From: Actinokineospora enzanensis DSM 44649
GTDB taxonomy: Bacteria; Actinomycetota; Actinomycetes; Mycobacteriales; Pseudonocardiaceae
Length of the DNA stretch: 33,872 nt
Assembly: GCF_000374445.1 (NCBI RefSeq)
Contig: NZ_KB894452.1
Coordinates: forward strand, 1 to 33,872
Direction: 5' to 3'
Each line of letters opens with the position of its first letter. Within the stretch, counting starts at the first letter, position 1. This document shows positions 1 through 7,234 of the stretch, piece by piece. A program made the position numbers and the translations under genes. The notes under the pieces were generated by a model. That model saw nothing but the letters and a program-made list of their open reading frames with translations. It searched no databases and was not told the origin of the DNA.

Positions 1-405
1 CTGCACGTCGTCGCCTCACCGGACGGGGCGATCCTGTGCGTGTCCGGCGACCTGCCCGGCAGCACGCACGACACCGCCGCCGCCCGGATCCGCAACATCC
101 TCGCCGCCCTGCGCGACACCGGGCTGATCACGTCGGGAGACAAGGGCTACCACGGCCACGACAAGACCAGCGGACACATGATCACCCCATACAAGGGCCG
201 CAACAAACCCGAGTCACAGAAGGACGCCAACCGCGCCCACGCCCAACTCAAGACCTGGCGCATCCTCCGCACAGTCCGAGTCAGCCCACGCCGACCTACA
301 CCCACCTCATCGGCGAAATCGCCTTCATCCGCACCGCCCGAGACCTGGACACCACCGCCAAACAGATCCGGCGCGTCCTCCGCGACACCAACAAGCCGTC
401 GGTGA
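1..405 (+). pseudogene. Transposase remnant (DDE_Tnp_4-like, IS5 group), both ends missing
   Basis: The frame is open from the first base, so the 5' part lies outside the window. Recognisable transposase sequence runs to about base 279: THDTAAAR, then SGDKGYHG, then a stretch ending NRAHAQLKTWRILR, as in the C-terminal half of DDE transposases of the IS5 group. Intact relatives, as I remember them, carry two similar motifs here (RAHA.L and RANAQLKTW) a few residues apart. Only one fused copy is present, which suggests a small deletion between them. After TVR the frame loses all resemblance and stops at 403-405. The element is therefore dead at its 3' end. What is seen is the motifs; the family and the deletion are judged from memory of relatives. 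Confidence 0.7.
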
Positions 406-485
406 CCATCCGCATGATCCCCGACGCCCTCACGGCAACAGCAGTGCCCTACCGGGTGGCCAAGGCCATCGTGCCGCCACGAGGG
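294..485 (+). pseudogene. Possible DUF5753-like remnant of an XRE regulator
   Basis: Frame 3 reads THLIGEIAFIRTARDLDTT, then AKQIRRVL, then SVTIRMIPDA. This order of hydrophobic and basic positions recalls DUF5753, the C-terminal domain of actinobacterial XRE-type regulators (LIGE.ALR ... QL..L ... VT(I/V)(Q/R)(V/I)(L/I)P). No start codon, helix-turn-helix or proper C-terminus accompanies it, and it lies directly against the broken transposase. It could be a fragment left by insertion or deletion, or a chance open frame. Confidence is low. Confidence 0.3.
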
Positions 486-794
486 CCCTCACAGCACGTC
501 GGATCCGTACCTGCGCCAACGCTGTGTATGTGGATGCGTCGGTCACAGCGCTGCTCTCGCCACGGTGCCCTGAACAGACACGGCCCCCTGGGGGTGATCA
601 CGGCCCGGCTGTCGCATGAGGCCTGCACCGTGGCAGCACATCGACTTTCCGCACTGTTCGGTAGTTACCTCGGGCACTGGTTCGGGGCGGGCGTTCCCGA
701 GAGTCTCGAAGAGAACGGTCGCGAGAGCTACATCGATATCCGACGCAGGCTCCGTCGTGGCCACCAAGCGATCGATCCTTCGTGAACGGGTGCC
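486..794. other. Gene-free stretch after the transposase remnant
   Basis: No convincing coding region, RNA gene or repeat was found. Open frames cross it on both strands, but their translations are arginine-rich and low in complexity, without recognisable motifs. Base composition is slightly less GC-extreme than in the neighbouring genes. It probably holds decayed DNA plus the promoter of the lamin-tail gene that follows. Confidence 0.4.
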
Positions 795-1301
795 GTGGCA
801 ATGAGTTACCCGCATGTCGTCCCCGCAGTGCTGGCGCTGGCATTCTCACTCACGGTACCGGGGCAGAACGCGATGAAACTGCACAGTCTCCTCTCCGCGG
901 GCCCGACCGGTTACGTCGAACTGCACAACGCCTCGGCCATCGAGGTCGACCTTTCCGGCTGGTCCCTGAAAGTCTGTGTCGGACGATCCGCCGTCACCGT
1001 GGCGAGGCTGCCAGCGGGCCTCTCGCTCGGCCCGGACGAGCGCCTGGCGGTCGCGGGCATCGACGCCGAACCGCCCGATCCGGTGCGGATCTCCGTGCCT
1101 GCCATCGACGGCGACGGGTACCGGCTCTTCGACCGGCGGGGCGTGCTCGTCGACCGGGTGTCGACGGCGGCGGGATCCCCCTGCCGGGAAGCCGAGGCGG
1201 CCCGGCCCTGCATGCCGGGACTCGTGCTGACCCGGGACGCCGGGAGCACCGACACCGACGACAACCGACGTGACTTCAGCTGCGAACCTCTGCCTCGGTG
1301 A
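795..1301 (+). CDS. Secreted lamin-tail domain (LTD) protein
   Basis: Predicted product is 168 aa from GTG 795, or 166 aa from ATG 801; no strong ribosome site separates the two. The N-terminus (VVPAVLALAFSLTV) is hydrophobic and looks like an export signal, although it lacks the usual basic residues. Residues about 35-155 show the lamin-tail pattern: GYVELHN followed by VDLSGWSL near the start, a middle DGDGYRLFDRRGVLVDRV, and a late DTDDN..DF. Bacterial LTD domains are immunoglobulin-like folds found on secreted nucleases and surface proteins; here the domain stands alone. Four cysteines (pairs possible) fit an extracytoplasmic protein. Function is unknown; binding to a surface or nucleic acid is only a guess. 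It is monocistronic, about 230 bp before the DUF2231 gene. Confidence 0.7.
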   Translation: MAMSYPHVVPAVLALAFSLTVPGQNAMKLHSLLSAGPTGYVELHNASAIEVDLSGWSLKVCVGRSAVTVARLPAGLSLGPDERLAVAGIDAEPPDPVRISVPAIDGDGYRLFDRRGVLVDRVSTAAGSPCREAEAARPCMPGLVLTRDAGSTDTDDNRRDFSCEPLPR

Positions 1302-1533
1302 GAGTCGGGGAAGCTGCCGAGCAAGATCGAACGAGGTGTCCACGGCAGGAGATGCGCGCGCCGCGGAGTTCGTCCACCATGGAGCGGTCCTGGACCGGCC
1401 GAGGACAGAAACCTCGGTCTGTGACGGAGTCCCGGACGGTTCTTACCGCGCTCTCACCGTGACCACGTCGGGCACTCACCCGGTCGCGGAAAGGTGATCC
1501 ACCTCGGTTCCCGATCGACCCCGTGAGGATGTC

Positions 1534-2091
1534 ATGACCACGATCAATGGTCTGCCCGCGCATATCCTGCTCGTGCACGCGATCGTCGTGCTGTTGCCGT
1601 TGAGCGCGCTGCTGTTGGTGTTGAGCGGCGTGTGGGACACGGCACGGCGCAAGTTCGCCGGGGCGAACGCGCTGCTGGCCGTGCTCGTGGTGGTCCTGGT
1701 GCCGATCACCACGGACGCCGGGGAGTGGTTGGAGCGGCGGGTGCCCCGCACGGACCTGGTGCGCACGCACACCGAACTGGGCGACTCGGCGTTGTTCTTC
1801 GCCATCCCGGTGGCGGTGCTCGCCCTCGTGATGTGGTGGCGGCAGCGGGAGAGCACGGCCACCGCCACGGCGGAGTCCGAGGTCGATGGCGGGCCGACCG
1901 CCGCCGCGCGCAGGACGTTGCTGGCTCCCGGGTCGAAGCCCGTGACCATCGTGCTGGCCGTGCTCACCGTGCTGGCGGCTGGCGCGGCCTGCTACCAGGT
2001 CTACCGCATCGGCGACTCCGGGGCTCGCGCGAGCTGGCAGGACCAGTTCAGCTCCACCCCCGCGCCCGGCCGTCCCGGCGGTGACCACTGA
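1534..2091 (+). CDS. DUF2231 family integral membrane protein
   Basis: The product is 185 aa. It opens with INGLPAHILLVHAIVVLLPL, the hallmark of DUF2231 proteins, in which a conserved histidine pair sits in the first membrane helix. Four hydrophobic helices are visible, near residues 8-30, 40-60, 85-102 and 137-158, with a variable acidic and threonine-rich loop between the third and fourth. DUF2231 proteins are often predicted to be redox- or heme-associated membrane proteins, but no reaction is established. ATG 1534 is preceded by a weak purine stretch (gtgaggatgtc). The gene ends 35 bp before the MprA-like regulator on the same strand, so the three genes probably form one operon and the membrane protein may be linked to that signalling pair. 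Confidence 0.75.
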   Translation: MTTINGLPAHILLVHAIVVLLPLSALLLVLSGVWDTARRKFAGANALLAVLVVVLVPITTDAGEWLERRVPRTDLVRTHTELGDSALFFAIPVAVLALVMWWRQRESTATATAESEVDGGPTAAARRTLLAPGSKPVTIVLAVLTVLAAGAACYQVYRIGDSGARASWQDQFSSTPAPGRPGGDH

Positions 2092-2126
2092 CCGCAGGCG
2101 ACGACCCCGGGCGGCATGATGGGGCG

Positions 2127-2807
2127 GTGCCGTACCGAGTGCTGGTCGCCGACGACGACCGGGCGATCCGCGAGTCGCTGGGCCGCGCCCTGGAGCTGGA
2201 AGGGTACGCGGTCGTCGGTGCGGGTGACGGGGTCGAGGCGTTGGCCACCGCCCGCCGGGACCGGTTCGACGCGCTGGTGCTGGACGTGATGATGCCGTCG
2301 GTGGACGGGCTCGGCGTGTGTCGGGTGCTGCGGGCCGACGGCGACGGCACGCCGATCCTGATGCTCACCGCGCGGGTGGAGACGGCCGACCGGGTCGCCG
2401 GGCTCGACGCGGGGGCGGACGACTACCTGCCCAAACCGTTCGAACTGGACGAACTGCTGGCCCGGCTGCGAGCGCTGCTGCGCCGGGCGGCACCGGACGC
2501 GCCGGGCAGGCGGCTGCTGTTGGACCGGCTGACCGTCGACCCCGGTGCCCGGCGGGTGTGGTGGCTCGACACCGAGCTCGTCCTGTCCAAGACCGAGTTC
2601 GACCTGCTGGAGCTGCTCGTGCGCAACGCCGGGATCGTGCTCGACCGGGCCACCATCTACCAGCGCATCTGGGGCTACGAGTTCGGGCCGGACTCCAAGA
2701 ACCTCGCCGTCTACATCGGCTACCTGCGGCGCAAGCTGGAGGACGCGGGCGCCGCCGGACTCATCCACACCGTCCGCGGCGTCGGCTACACGGCGCGGTC
2801 GGGATGA
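2127..2807 (+). CDS. mprA: OmpR-family response regulator, MprA-like
   Basis: The product is 226 aa and has the normal two-domain length. The receiver domain (about 1-115) has the acidic cluster D9-D11, phospho-acceptor D53 in LVLDVMMPS, T81 in MLTAR and K103 in LPKPF. The C-terminal winged helix (about 130-225) ends with the standard VYIGYLRRKLE and LIHTVRGVGY motifs. The sequence closely follows mycobacterial MprA, including DALVLDVMMP and RVAGLDAGADDYLPKPF. MprA responds to envelope stress and controls sigma factors in Mycobacterium tuberculosis; the same role here is inference. GTG 2127 is the start that fits the family N-terminus; the ATG pair at 2116 is in another frame. The stop overlaps the kinase start by 4 bp (ATGA), so the two are translationally coupled. 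Confidence 0.88.
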   Translation: MPYRVLVADDDRAIRESLGRALELEGYAVVGAGDGVEALATARRDRFDALVLDVMMPSVDGLGVCRVLRADGDGTPILMLTARVETADRVAGLDAGADDYLPKPFELDELLARLRALLRRAAPDAPGRRLLLDRLTVDPGARRVWWLDTELVLSKTEFDLLELLVRNAGIVLDRATIYQRIWGYEFGPDSKNLAVYIGYLRRKLEDAGAAGLIHTVRGVGYTARSG

Positions 2808-4153
2808 ACCTGACCGCCCGGCTCGCGCTCGCCTTCGCCGCCGTCGGCGCCGTGGCCGCGGTGCTGGTCGGCGTGTTCGGCTACCGCACCGCCTCCGACC
2901 GGGTGCACGAGGAGCTCGACCGCACCCTGCTCACCACGGCCGCGGAAATCACCTCAGGGGCGACCGCCGTGCTCGCGCCCAACCCCGCGATCACCGGCCC
3001 GGACAACGACCACGACGAGGCGCAACCCATGGTCGCCCAGCGGATCGGGCCGGACGGGACCGCGCGCCGGATCGGCGGCAGGCAGGCCGCCGTCCCGATC
3101 ACACCGGCGGAACGGGTCCTCGCGGCGCACGGCCACCCGGGCGACCACGTCTACCACGACGTGACGGTGGGACCGGACGACTACCGCGTCGTCACCGTCG
3201 CCCAGGGTCCCGGCGCGCTGCAGCTGGCCGTCGACGTCGACGAGACCAGGCACGTGCTGTCCGCGCTGGCCACCCGGATCACCCTGGCCAGCGTGCTGGT
3301 GCTGCTGGCCGCCGCGGCCGCCGGGTGGCTCATCGCCCGGCGGGTCACCCGGCGCCTGGTCCGGTTGACCGAGGTGGCCGAGCGGATCAGCTCCGGCGGC
3401 GGGCTCGACGTCGAGGTGCCCGGCGGCGGCCGGGACGAGGTGGGCAGGCTCGCCCGCTCGTTCGACGCCATGCTCGGCAGGCTGGCCACCGCCCGCGCCG
3501 ACCAGGAACGGCTCGTCCAGGACGCCGCGCACGAACTGCGCACCCCGCTGACCAGCCTGCGCACCAACACCAGCGTGCTTCGCCGCTTCGCCGACCTTGA
3601 GCCGGACGCCCGGGACCGGCTGCTCGCCGACGTCGACGGCGAGACCCGCGAGCTTACCCACCTCGTCGACGAGCTGGTCGAGCTCGCCACCCGCACGCAC
3701 GAGGTGGAGTCACCGGCGTCGGTGGACCTCGCGACGGTCGCCGCGCGGGCCGTCGACCGGATCCGGCGCCGGTCCGGCCGGGAGGTGCTGGTATGCCTCG
3801 AACCGGTGGCCGTGCTCGGGTGGGACCGCGCCCTCGACCGGGCGGTGACGAACCTGCTGGAGAACGCGGTCAAGTTCGACCGGGTCGGACCGGTCGAGAT
3901 GGTGGTGCGCGGCGGGCGGGTGGAGGTGCGCGATCGCGGCCCCGGCGTCGCCGAGGCCGACCGGGCGCACGTGTTCGACCGCTTCTACCGCGCCGACACC
4001 GCCCGCGCCCTGCCCGGATCGGGGCTGGGACTGGCGATCGTGCGCCAGGTCGCGCTGGCCCACGGCGGCGAGGTATTCGCGGCCCCGCGGCCCGGCGGCG
4101 GCGCGATCGTGGGGTTCACGATCGCCGCCGACCGGCTCGCACCGACCTGCTGA
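2804..4153 (+). CDS. mprB: Sensor histidine kinase, MprB-like
   Basis: The product is 449 aa from ATG 2804, which overlaps the regulator stop; the frame remains open further upstream inside the regulator gene, but that part is a shadow. Domain order: membrane helix 1 at about 7-26, an extracytoplasmic sensor of about 130 residues, membrane helix 2 at about 158-178, HAMP at about 179-232, HisKA with H243 in DAAHELRTPLTSLRTN, then an ATP-binding domain with N-box NLLENAVKF (350-358), G1 DRGPGV and G2 GSGLGLAI (405-412). All catalytic elements are intact. It should autophosphorylate and pass phosphate to the coupled MprA-like regulator. The sensed signal cannot be read from sequence. The gene converges with the P-type ATPase that ends at 4186. 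Confidence 0.88.
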   Translation: MNLTARLALAFAAVGAVAAVLVGVFGYRTASDRVHEELDRTLLTTAAEITSGATAVLAPNPAITGPDNDHDEAQPMVAQRIGPDGTARRIGGRQAAVPITPAERVLAAHGHPGDHVYHDVTVGPDDYRVVTVAQGPGALQLAVDVDETRHVLSALATRITLASVLVLLAAAAAGWLIARRVTRRLVRLTEVAERISSGGGLDVEVPGGGRDEVGRLARSFDAMLGRLATARADQERLVQDAAHELRTPLTSLRTNTSVLRRFADLEPDARDRLLADVDGETRELTHLVDELVELATRTHEVESPASVDLATVAARAVDRIRRRSGREVLVCLEPVAVLGWDRALDRAVTNLLENAVKFDRVGPVEMVVRGGRVEVRDRGPGVAEADRAHVFDRFYRADTARALPGSGLGLAIVRQVALAHGGEVFAAPRPGGGAIVGFTIAADRLAPTC

Positions 4154-4159
4154 CGTGCG

Positions 4160-4177
4160 GCCGCCGACCGCGGCGGC
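4160..4177. terminator. Short GC hairpin between convergent genes
   Basis: GCCGCC at 4160-4165 pairs with GGCGGC at 4172-4177 around a 6-nt loop. It sits in the 32-bp gap between the convergent mprB-like and ATPase genes, where a two-way terminator is expected. The stem is only 6 bp and no T-run follows, so this is a weak call. Confidence 0.3.
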
Positions 4178-4185
4178 GATGTGGT

Positions 4186-6747
4186 TCACCCCCGCTTGAG
4201 TCGGCCCGCCAGGCGCACCGCGATCCCGGGAACGGCCGCGGCGAGTACCGCGGGGACCACGTCCGCGGCGACCAGCGGCTCGGTGTTCAGCAGGTCCCGC
4301 AACGGCCGCAGGAACAACGCAGCGAGTTGCAGGGCGAGCGCGCCCGCCACCGCGAGGTCGAGGAACCGCGGGCGGCGGCCGGGGCGGCGGAGGGCGAGCG
4401 CGGTGCCGAGCTGGGCCAGCCCGAGGGTGAGGAACACCGCGGTCTGCCAGGGGCCACCGGTATGCGCGACCCACAGACCGACGCCCAGGGTGGCCGCCGC
4501 GATCAGCGCGCCGGTCCAGGCGATCCGGTGCCACAGGCCCGCGCCGAGGATCGACTCGGCGGGCGGCCGTGGGCGGGCCCGCATCAGGCCCGGGGCCGCT
4601 GGTTCGGCACCGAGGGCCACGCCGGGCAGACCGTGGGTCAACAGGTTGATCCACAGGATCTGCCCGGGCAGCAACGGCACCGCCAGGCCCAGCAGCGGGC
4701 CGAGCAGCATCACCAGCACCTCGGCCGCGCCGCCGGAGACCGCGTAGCGCAGGAACGTGCGCACGTTGGCGTGGATCCGCCTGCCCTCCTCCACCGCGGC
4801 CGCCACGGTGCCCAGGTCGTCGTCGGTGAGCACCAGGTCGGCGGCCTGCCGGGCGACCTCGGTGCCACCGCCCATGGCCACACCGATGTCCGCGCGGCGC
4901 AGGGCAGGCGCGTCGTTGACGCCGTCACCGGTCATCGCCACCACATGCCCGGCCTCCTGCCAGGCCCGCACGATCGCCGGTTTCCGCTCCGGCCGGGTAC
5001 GCGCGTACACATGGCTCCGCGCGCCGGGCCCCGCAACGGCCTGCCCGACATCGGCGCCGCCGGTACCCGGGCCCGCCGAACCGGGCACCGCGATGGCGGC
5101 ACGGTCGGCGGCCGCCCCACCGGTGCCGACGGGTCCGGCGTCGCAGTCGGGTTCCTGGGCGGTGATGCCGACCCGGCGGGCGATCGCCGCGGCGGTGCTC
5201 GGGTGGTCACCGGTGATCATGACCAGGTCGATCCCGGCCCGCTTCAGCGTGCCCACCACCTCGGCGCTGCTCGCGCGCGGCGGGTCGGCGATCGCGACCA
5301 GGCCGAGCAGCCGCGCGCCGCGTTCGGCGGTCCGCGGGTCCGGGGCCGGGCCGCGGGTGCGGGTCTGGGTCACGGCGAGCACCCGGTAGCCCGCGCGGGC
5401 GAGGTCGTCCGCCGCGGCGACTGCCTCCTCCTCGGCCGACAGCAGCACCTCGGGAGCGCCCTTGCCGAGCACAAGCCATTCCTCGCCCGCGCGGTGCACC
5501 GTGGTCATGCGTTTGCGGTCGCTGTCGAACGGAACCTCCGCGGATCGCGGGTATCGGGCACGCACGGCGGCGGCGTCCACCTCGCATTTCCCGGCCAGCG
5601 CCAGCAGTGCCGCCTCCATGGGGTCGCCGACCGGTCGCCACGGTCCGTCCGGTTCGGACGGTGGACGCAGGTCCGCGTCGTTGCACAGCACGATGGCGCG
5701 CAGCAGGTCCTCGGGCGGCGGCCCGGGGCGCACCTCGCCGACCGGGTCGTAGCCGCGGCCGGTCACGGTGAACTCGCCCGCGCCCGGCACCCACAGCCGC
5801 TCGGCGACCATCCGGCCCTCGGTCAGGGTGCCGGTCTTGTCGGTCGCGAGCACGGTGACCGAGCCCAGCGTCTCCACCGCGGGCAACGAGCGCACGACGG
5901 CACGACGGCGGGCCATCCGGTGCGCGCCGAGGGCGAGCGCGAGCGTGACCACCGCGGGCAGCGACTCGGGCACGGCCGCGACGGCGAGGCTGATCGCGGT
6001 GAGCGCCATGGCGGCGAGCGGTTCCCCGCGCGCCAGGCCGATGACGGCGACCACCGCGGAGAGGGCGACCGCGGCCAGTGCCAGCACGCGGCCCAGCTCG
6101 GCGAGTCTGCGCTGCAAGGGGGTCGGTCGTGGGCGTTGCCCGGTGAGCAGCGCCGCGATCCGGCCGAGGGCGCTGTCCGCGCCGGTCCGGCTGACCACGG
6201 CGGTGCCGCGGCCACGGGTGATCACCGTGCCCGCCGCCACCTCGTCCGTCCGCCGCCGGTCCACCGGGACGGACTCACCGGTCAGCGCCGACTCGTCCAC
6301 CTGCAACCCGTGTGCCCGGACCACCGCGGCGTCGGCTGGGACGACATCGCCCGCGGCCAGCCGGAGCACGTCGCCGGGGACCACCTCGGCAGCGGGCAGC
6401 ACCCGGGTGGCGCCACCGCGGGTCACGGTCGCGGTCGGCGCGGACAGCGCCCGCAGCGCGCCCAGTGCGCGCTCGGCCCGTACCTGCTGCCCCACGCCCA
6501 CCGCCGTGTTCAGCAGCACCACCACGCCGACGACGGCCGCGTCCGGGGCGTCGCCCATGGCCACCGCGATGGCCGCGGCCACGAGCAGCAGCAGGATCAT
6601 CGGGTCGCGCAGCTGCTCGGCCACCCGGACCCACCACGCGGGCGGGCGCGGCCGCGGGACGGTGTTCGGACCGACCCGCGCACGCACCGCGGCGGCCTCG
6701 TCGTCGGTCAGCCCCGGTGCGCCGTGGTCGGTCATGTCGGCCTGCAT
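4186..6747 (-). CDS. P-type cation-transporting ATPase, P2A-like (CtpF-type)
   Basis: Predicted 853 aa from ATG 6747, which has an upstream purine stretch (cgaaggcgag). An in-frame GTG at 6777 would add ten residues without family support. In order: cation ATPase N-terminal region (about 10-45), TGES at 156-159 in the actuator domain, PESLP at 260-264 in helix M4, phosphorylated D303 in DKTGTLT, KGAPE near 429 in the nucleotide domain, TGDGVND near 606-612, and C-terminal helices. PESLP places it near the P2 Ca2+/Mn2+-type pumps. Two oddities: helix M6 reads NLLTHGLP where calcium pumps have an Asp at the His position, and residues about 531-578 (between GITA and YARTRPERK) are a glycine/alanine-rich stretch replacing the usual TG.EL segment. 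The transported ion is uncertain. It is last in the operon that starts at 8644. Confidence 0.88.
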   Translation of the reverse strand: MQADMTDHGAPGLTDDEAAAVRARVGPNTVPRPRPPAWWVRVAEQLRDPMILLLLVAAAIAVAMGDAPDAAVVGVVVLLNTAVGVGQQVRAERALGALRALSAPTATVTRGGATRVLPAAEVVPGDVLRLAAGDVVPADAAVVRAHGLQVDESALTGESVPVDRRRTDEVAAGTVITRGRGTAVVSRTGADSALGRIAALLTGQRPRPTPLQRRLAELGRVLALAAVALSAVVAVIGLARGEPLAAMALTAISLAVAAVPESLPAVVTLALALGAHRMARRRAVVRSLPAVETLGSVTVLATDKTGTLTEGRMVAERLWVPGAGEFTVTGRGYDPVGEVRPGPPPEDLLRAIVLCNDADLRPPSEPDGPWRPVGDPMEAALLALAGKCEVDAAAVRARYPRSAEVPFDSDRKRMTTVHRAGEEWLVLGKGAPEVLLSAEEEAVAAADDLARAGYRVLAVTQTRTRGPAPDPRTAERGARLLGLVAIADPPRASSAEVVGTLKRAGIDLVMITGDHPSTAAAIARRVGITAQEPDCDAGPVGTGGAAADRAAIAVPGSAGPGTGGADVGQAVAGPGARSHVYARTRPERKPAIVRAWQEAGHVVAMTGDGVNDAPALRRADIGVAMGGGTEVARQAADLVLTDDDLGTVAAAVEEGRRIHANVRTFLRYAVSGGAAEVLVMLLGPLLGLAVPLLPGQILWINLLTHGLPGVALGAEPAAPGLMRARPRPPAESILGAGLWHRIAWTGALIAAATLGVGLWVAHTGGPWQTAVFLTLGLAQLGTALALRRPGRRPRFLDLAVAGALALQLAALFLRPLRDLLNTEPLVAADVVPAVLAAAVPGIAVRLAGRLKRG

Positions 6748-6804
6748 GGGTGACTCGCCTTCGTTCGGTGGGGACACCTCGGGCCGGGGTGCGGTCGGAC
6801 AGAC

Positions 6805-7056
6805 TCAGCGGCCGGTGATCTCCGTCTGGGCGCGCAGCACGCGCTCGGCGGTCTCGGCGTCGCGGCGGTCGAGGTCGTCCGGGGTCAGCACGCTGGCGCG
6901 CGGTCCGGGGAAGACGAGCGCGCGGTGGTCGTCCTCGATCCAACGCACCAGATATGGCGGGGCGCCGTCGGGTCCGCGGACCTCCTCGACGCGGCCCTGC
7001 CGGACATGACCCGCCTGGTCGGTGTCGAGCAGCCAGTCACCGGGTCGTGCGCGCAT
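6805..7056 (-). CDS. DUF1918 small protein
   Basis: The product is 83 aa. It begins MRARPGDWLL and contains GRVEEVRGPDGAPPYLVRW, the core of DUF1918, a small SH3-like beta-barrel fold common in actinobacteria, often beside stress genes. ATG 7056 has a strong ribosome site (aggaggagacc) 4-8 bases upstream. Upstream sequence in the same frame (from GTG 7110) is the C-terminal relic of a USP, not part of this gene. It lies 57 bp before the ATPase and belongs to the same probable operon. Its molecular role is unknown; members occur near DosR-type genes in other actinobacteria. Confidence 0.85.
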   Translation of the reverse strand: MRARPGDWLLDTDQAGHVRQGRVEEVRGPDGAPPYLVRWIEDDHRALVFPGPRASVLTPDDLDRRDAETAERVLRAQTEITGR

Positions 7057-7092
7057 GGTGGTCTCCTCCTGTGGATCCTCGGTGCAGTTCTG

Positions 7093-7208
7093 CTCGGGGA
7101 CGATCAGCACCAGGTCCGCGCTCGCCGCCGACGCGCGGCCCGCCCGTCGAACCCGATCGCATAGCGACGCCCGCGCCGGTCCCCCGATTCGTGCGCGGAC
7201 TCGGACAT
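7093..7208 (-). pseudogene. Relic of a universal stress protein, internally deleted
   Basis: ATG 7208 opens a 34-residue frame, MSESAHESGDRRGRRYAIGFDG then arginine-rich sequence to a TGA at 7104. Its first 22 residues match the start of the intact USP at 12903-13349 (MSEPVTGRDGRRKRFVVGFDG). In the next frame the same DNA reads GRASAASADLVLIVPEQ, which matches the end of that USP: GRALAAAAAGADLVVI joined directly to its last residues VIVPE. So about 100 internal residues are gone through at least two deletions, one probably between the repeated VVI-coding segments, and a frameshift is present. The remnant retains a ribosome site (acaggagaacacg), so a short peptide may still be made. It sits 26 bp after the DUF4389 stop. 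Confidence 0.7.
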
Positions 7209-7234
7209 CGTGTTCTCCTGTCCGCTCTCCGCGT

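Noticed and set aside
1420..1445. Possible DosR-like box upstream of DUF2231 (minus strand GGGACTCCGTCACA)
   Set aside because: The spacing after GGGACT is one base short of the other copies and the right half does not match.
2318..2803. N-terminal extension of the MprB-like frame
   Set aside because: It overlaps the response regulator and translates to arginine-rich sequence; ATG 2804 with ATGA overlap fits the family start.
3793..6753. Very long plus-strand open frame (986 aa) opposite the P-type ATPase
   Set aside because: It is an antisense shadow: the minus frame has complete ATPase motifs, while this one is arginine/glycine-rich and low in complexity, as expected in high-GC DNA.
6748..6780. 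Possible DosR-like box (GGGGACACCTCGGGCC region) before the first ATPase
   Set aside because: It has one extra base relative to the motif and lies inside an operon already served by 8702-8715.
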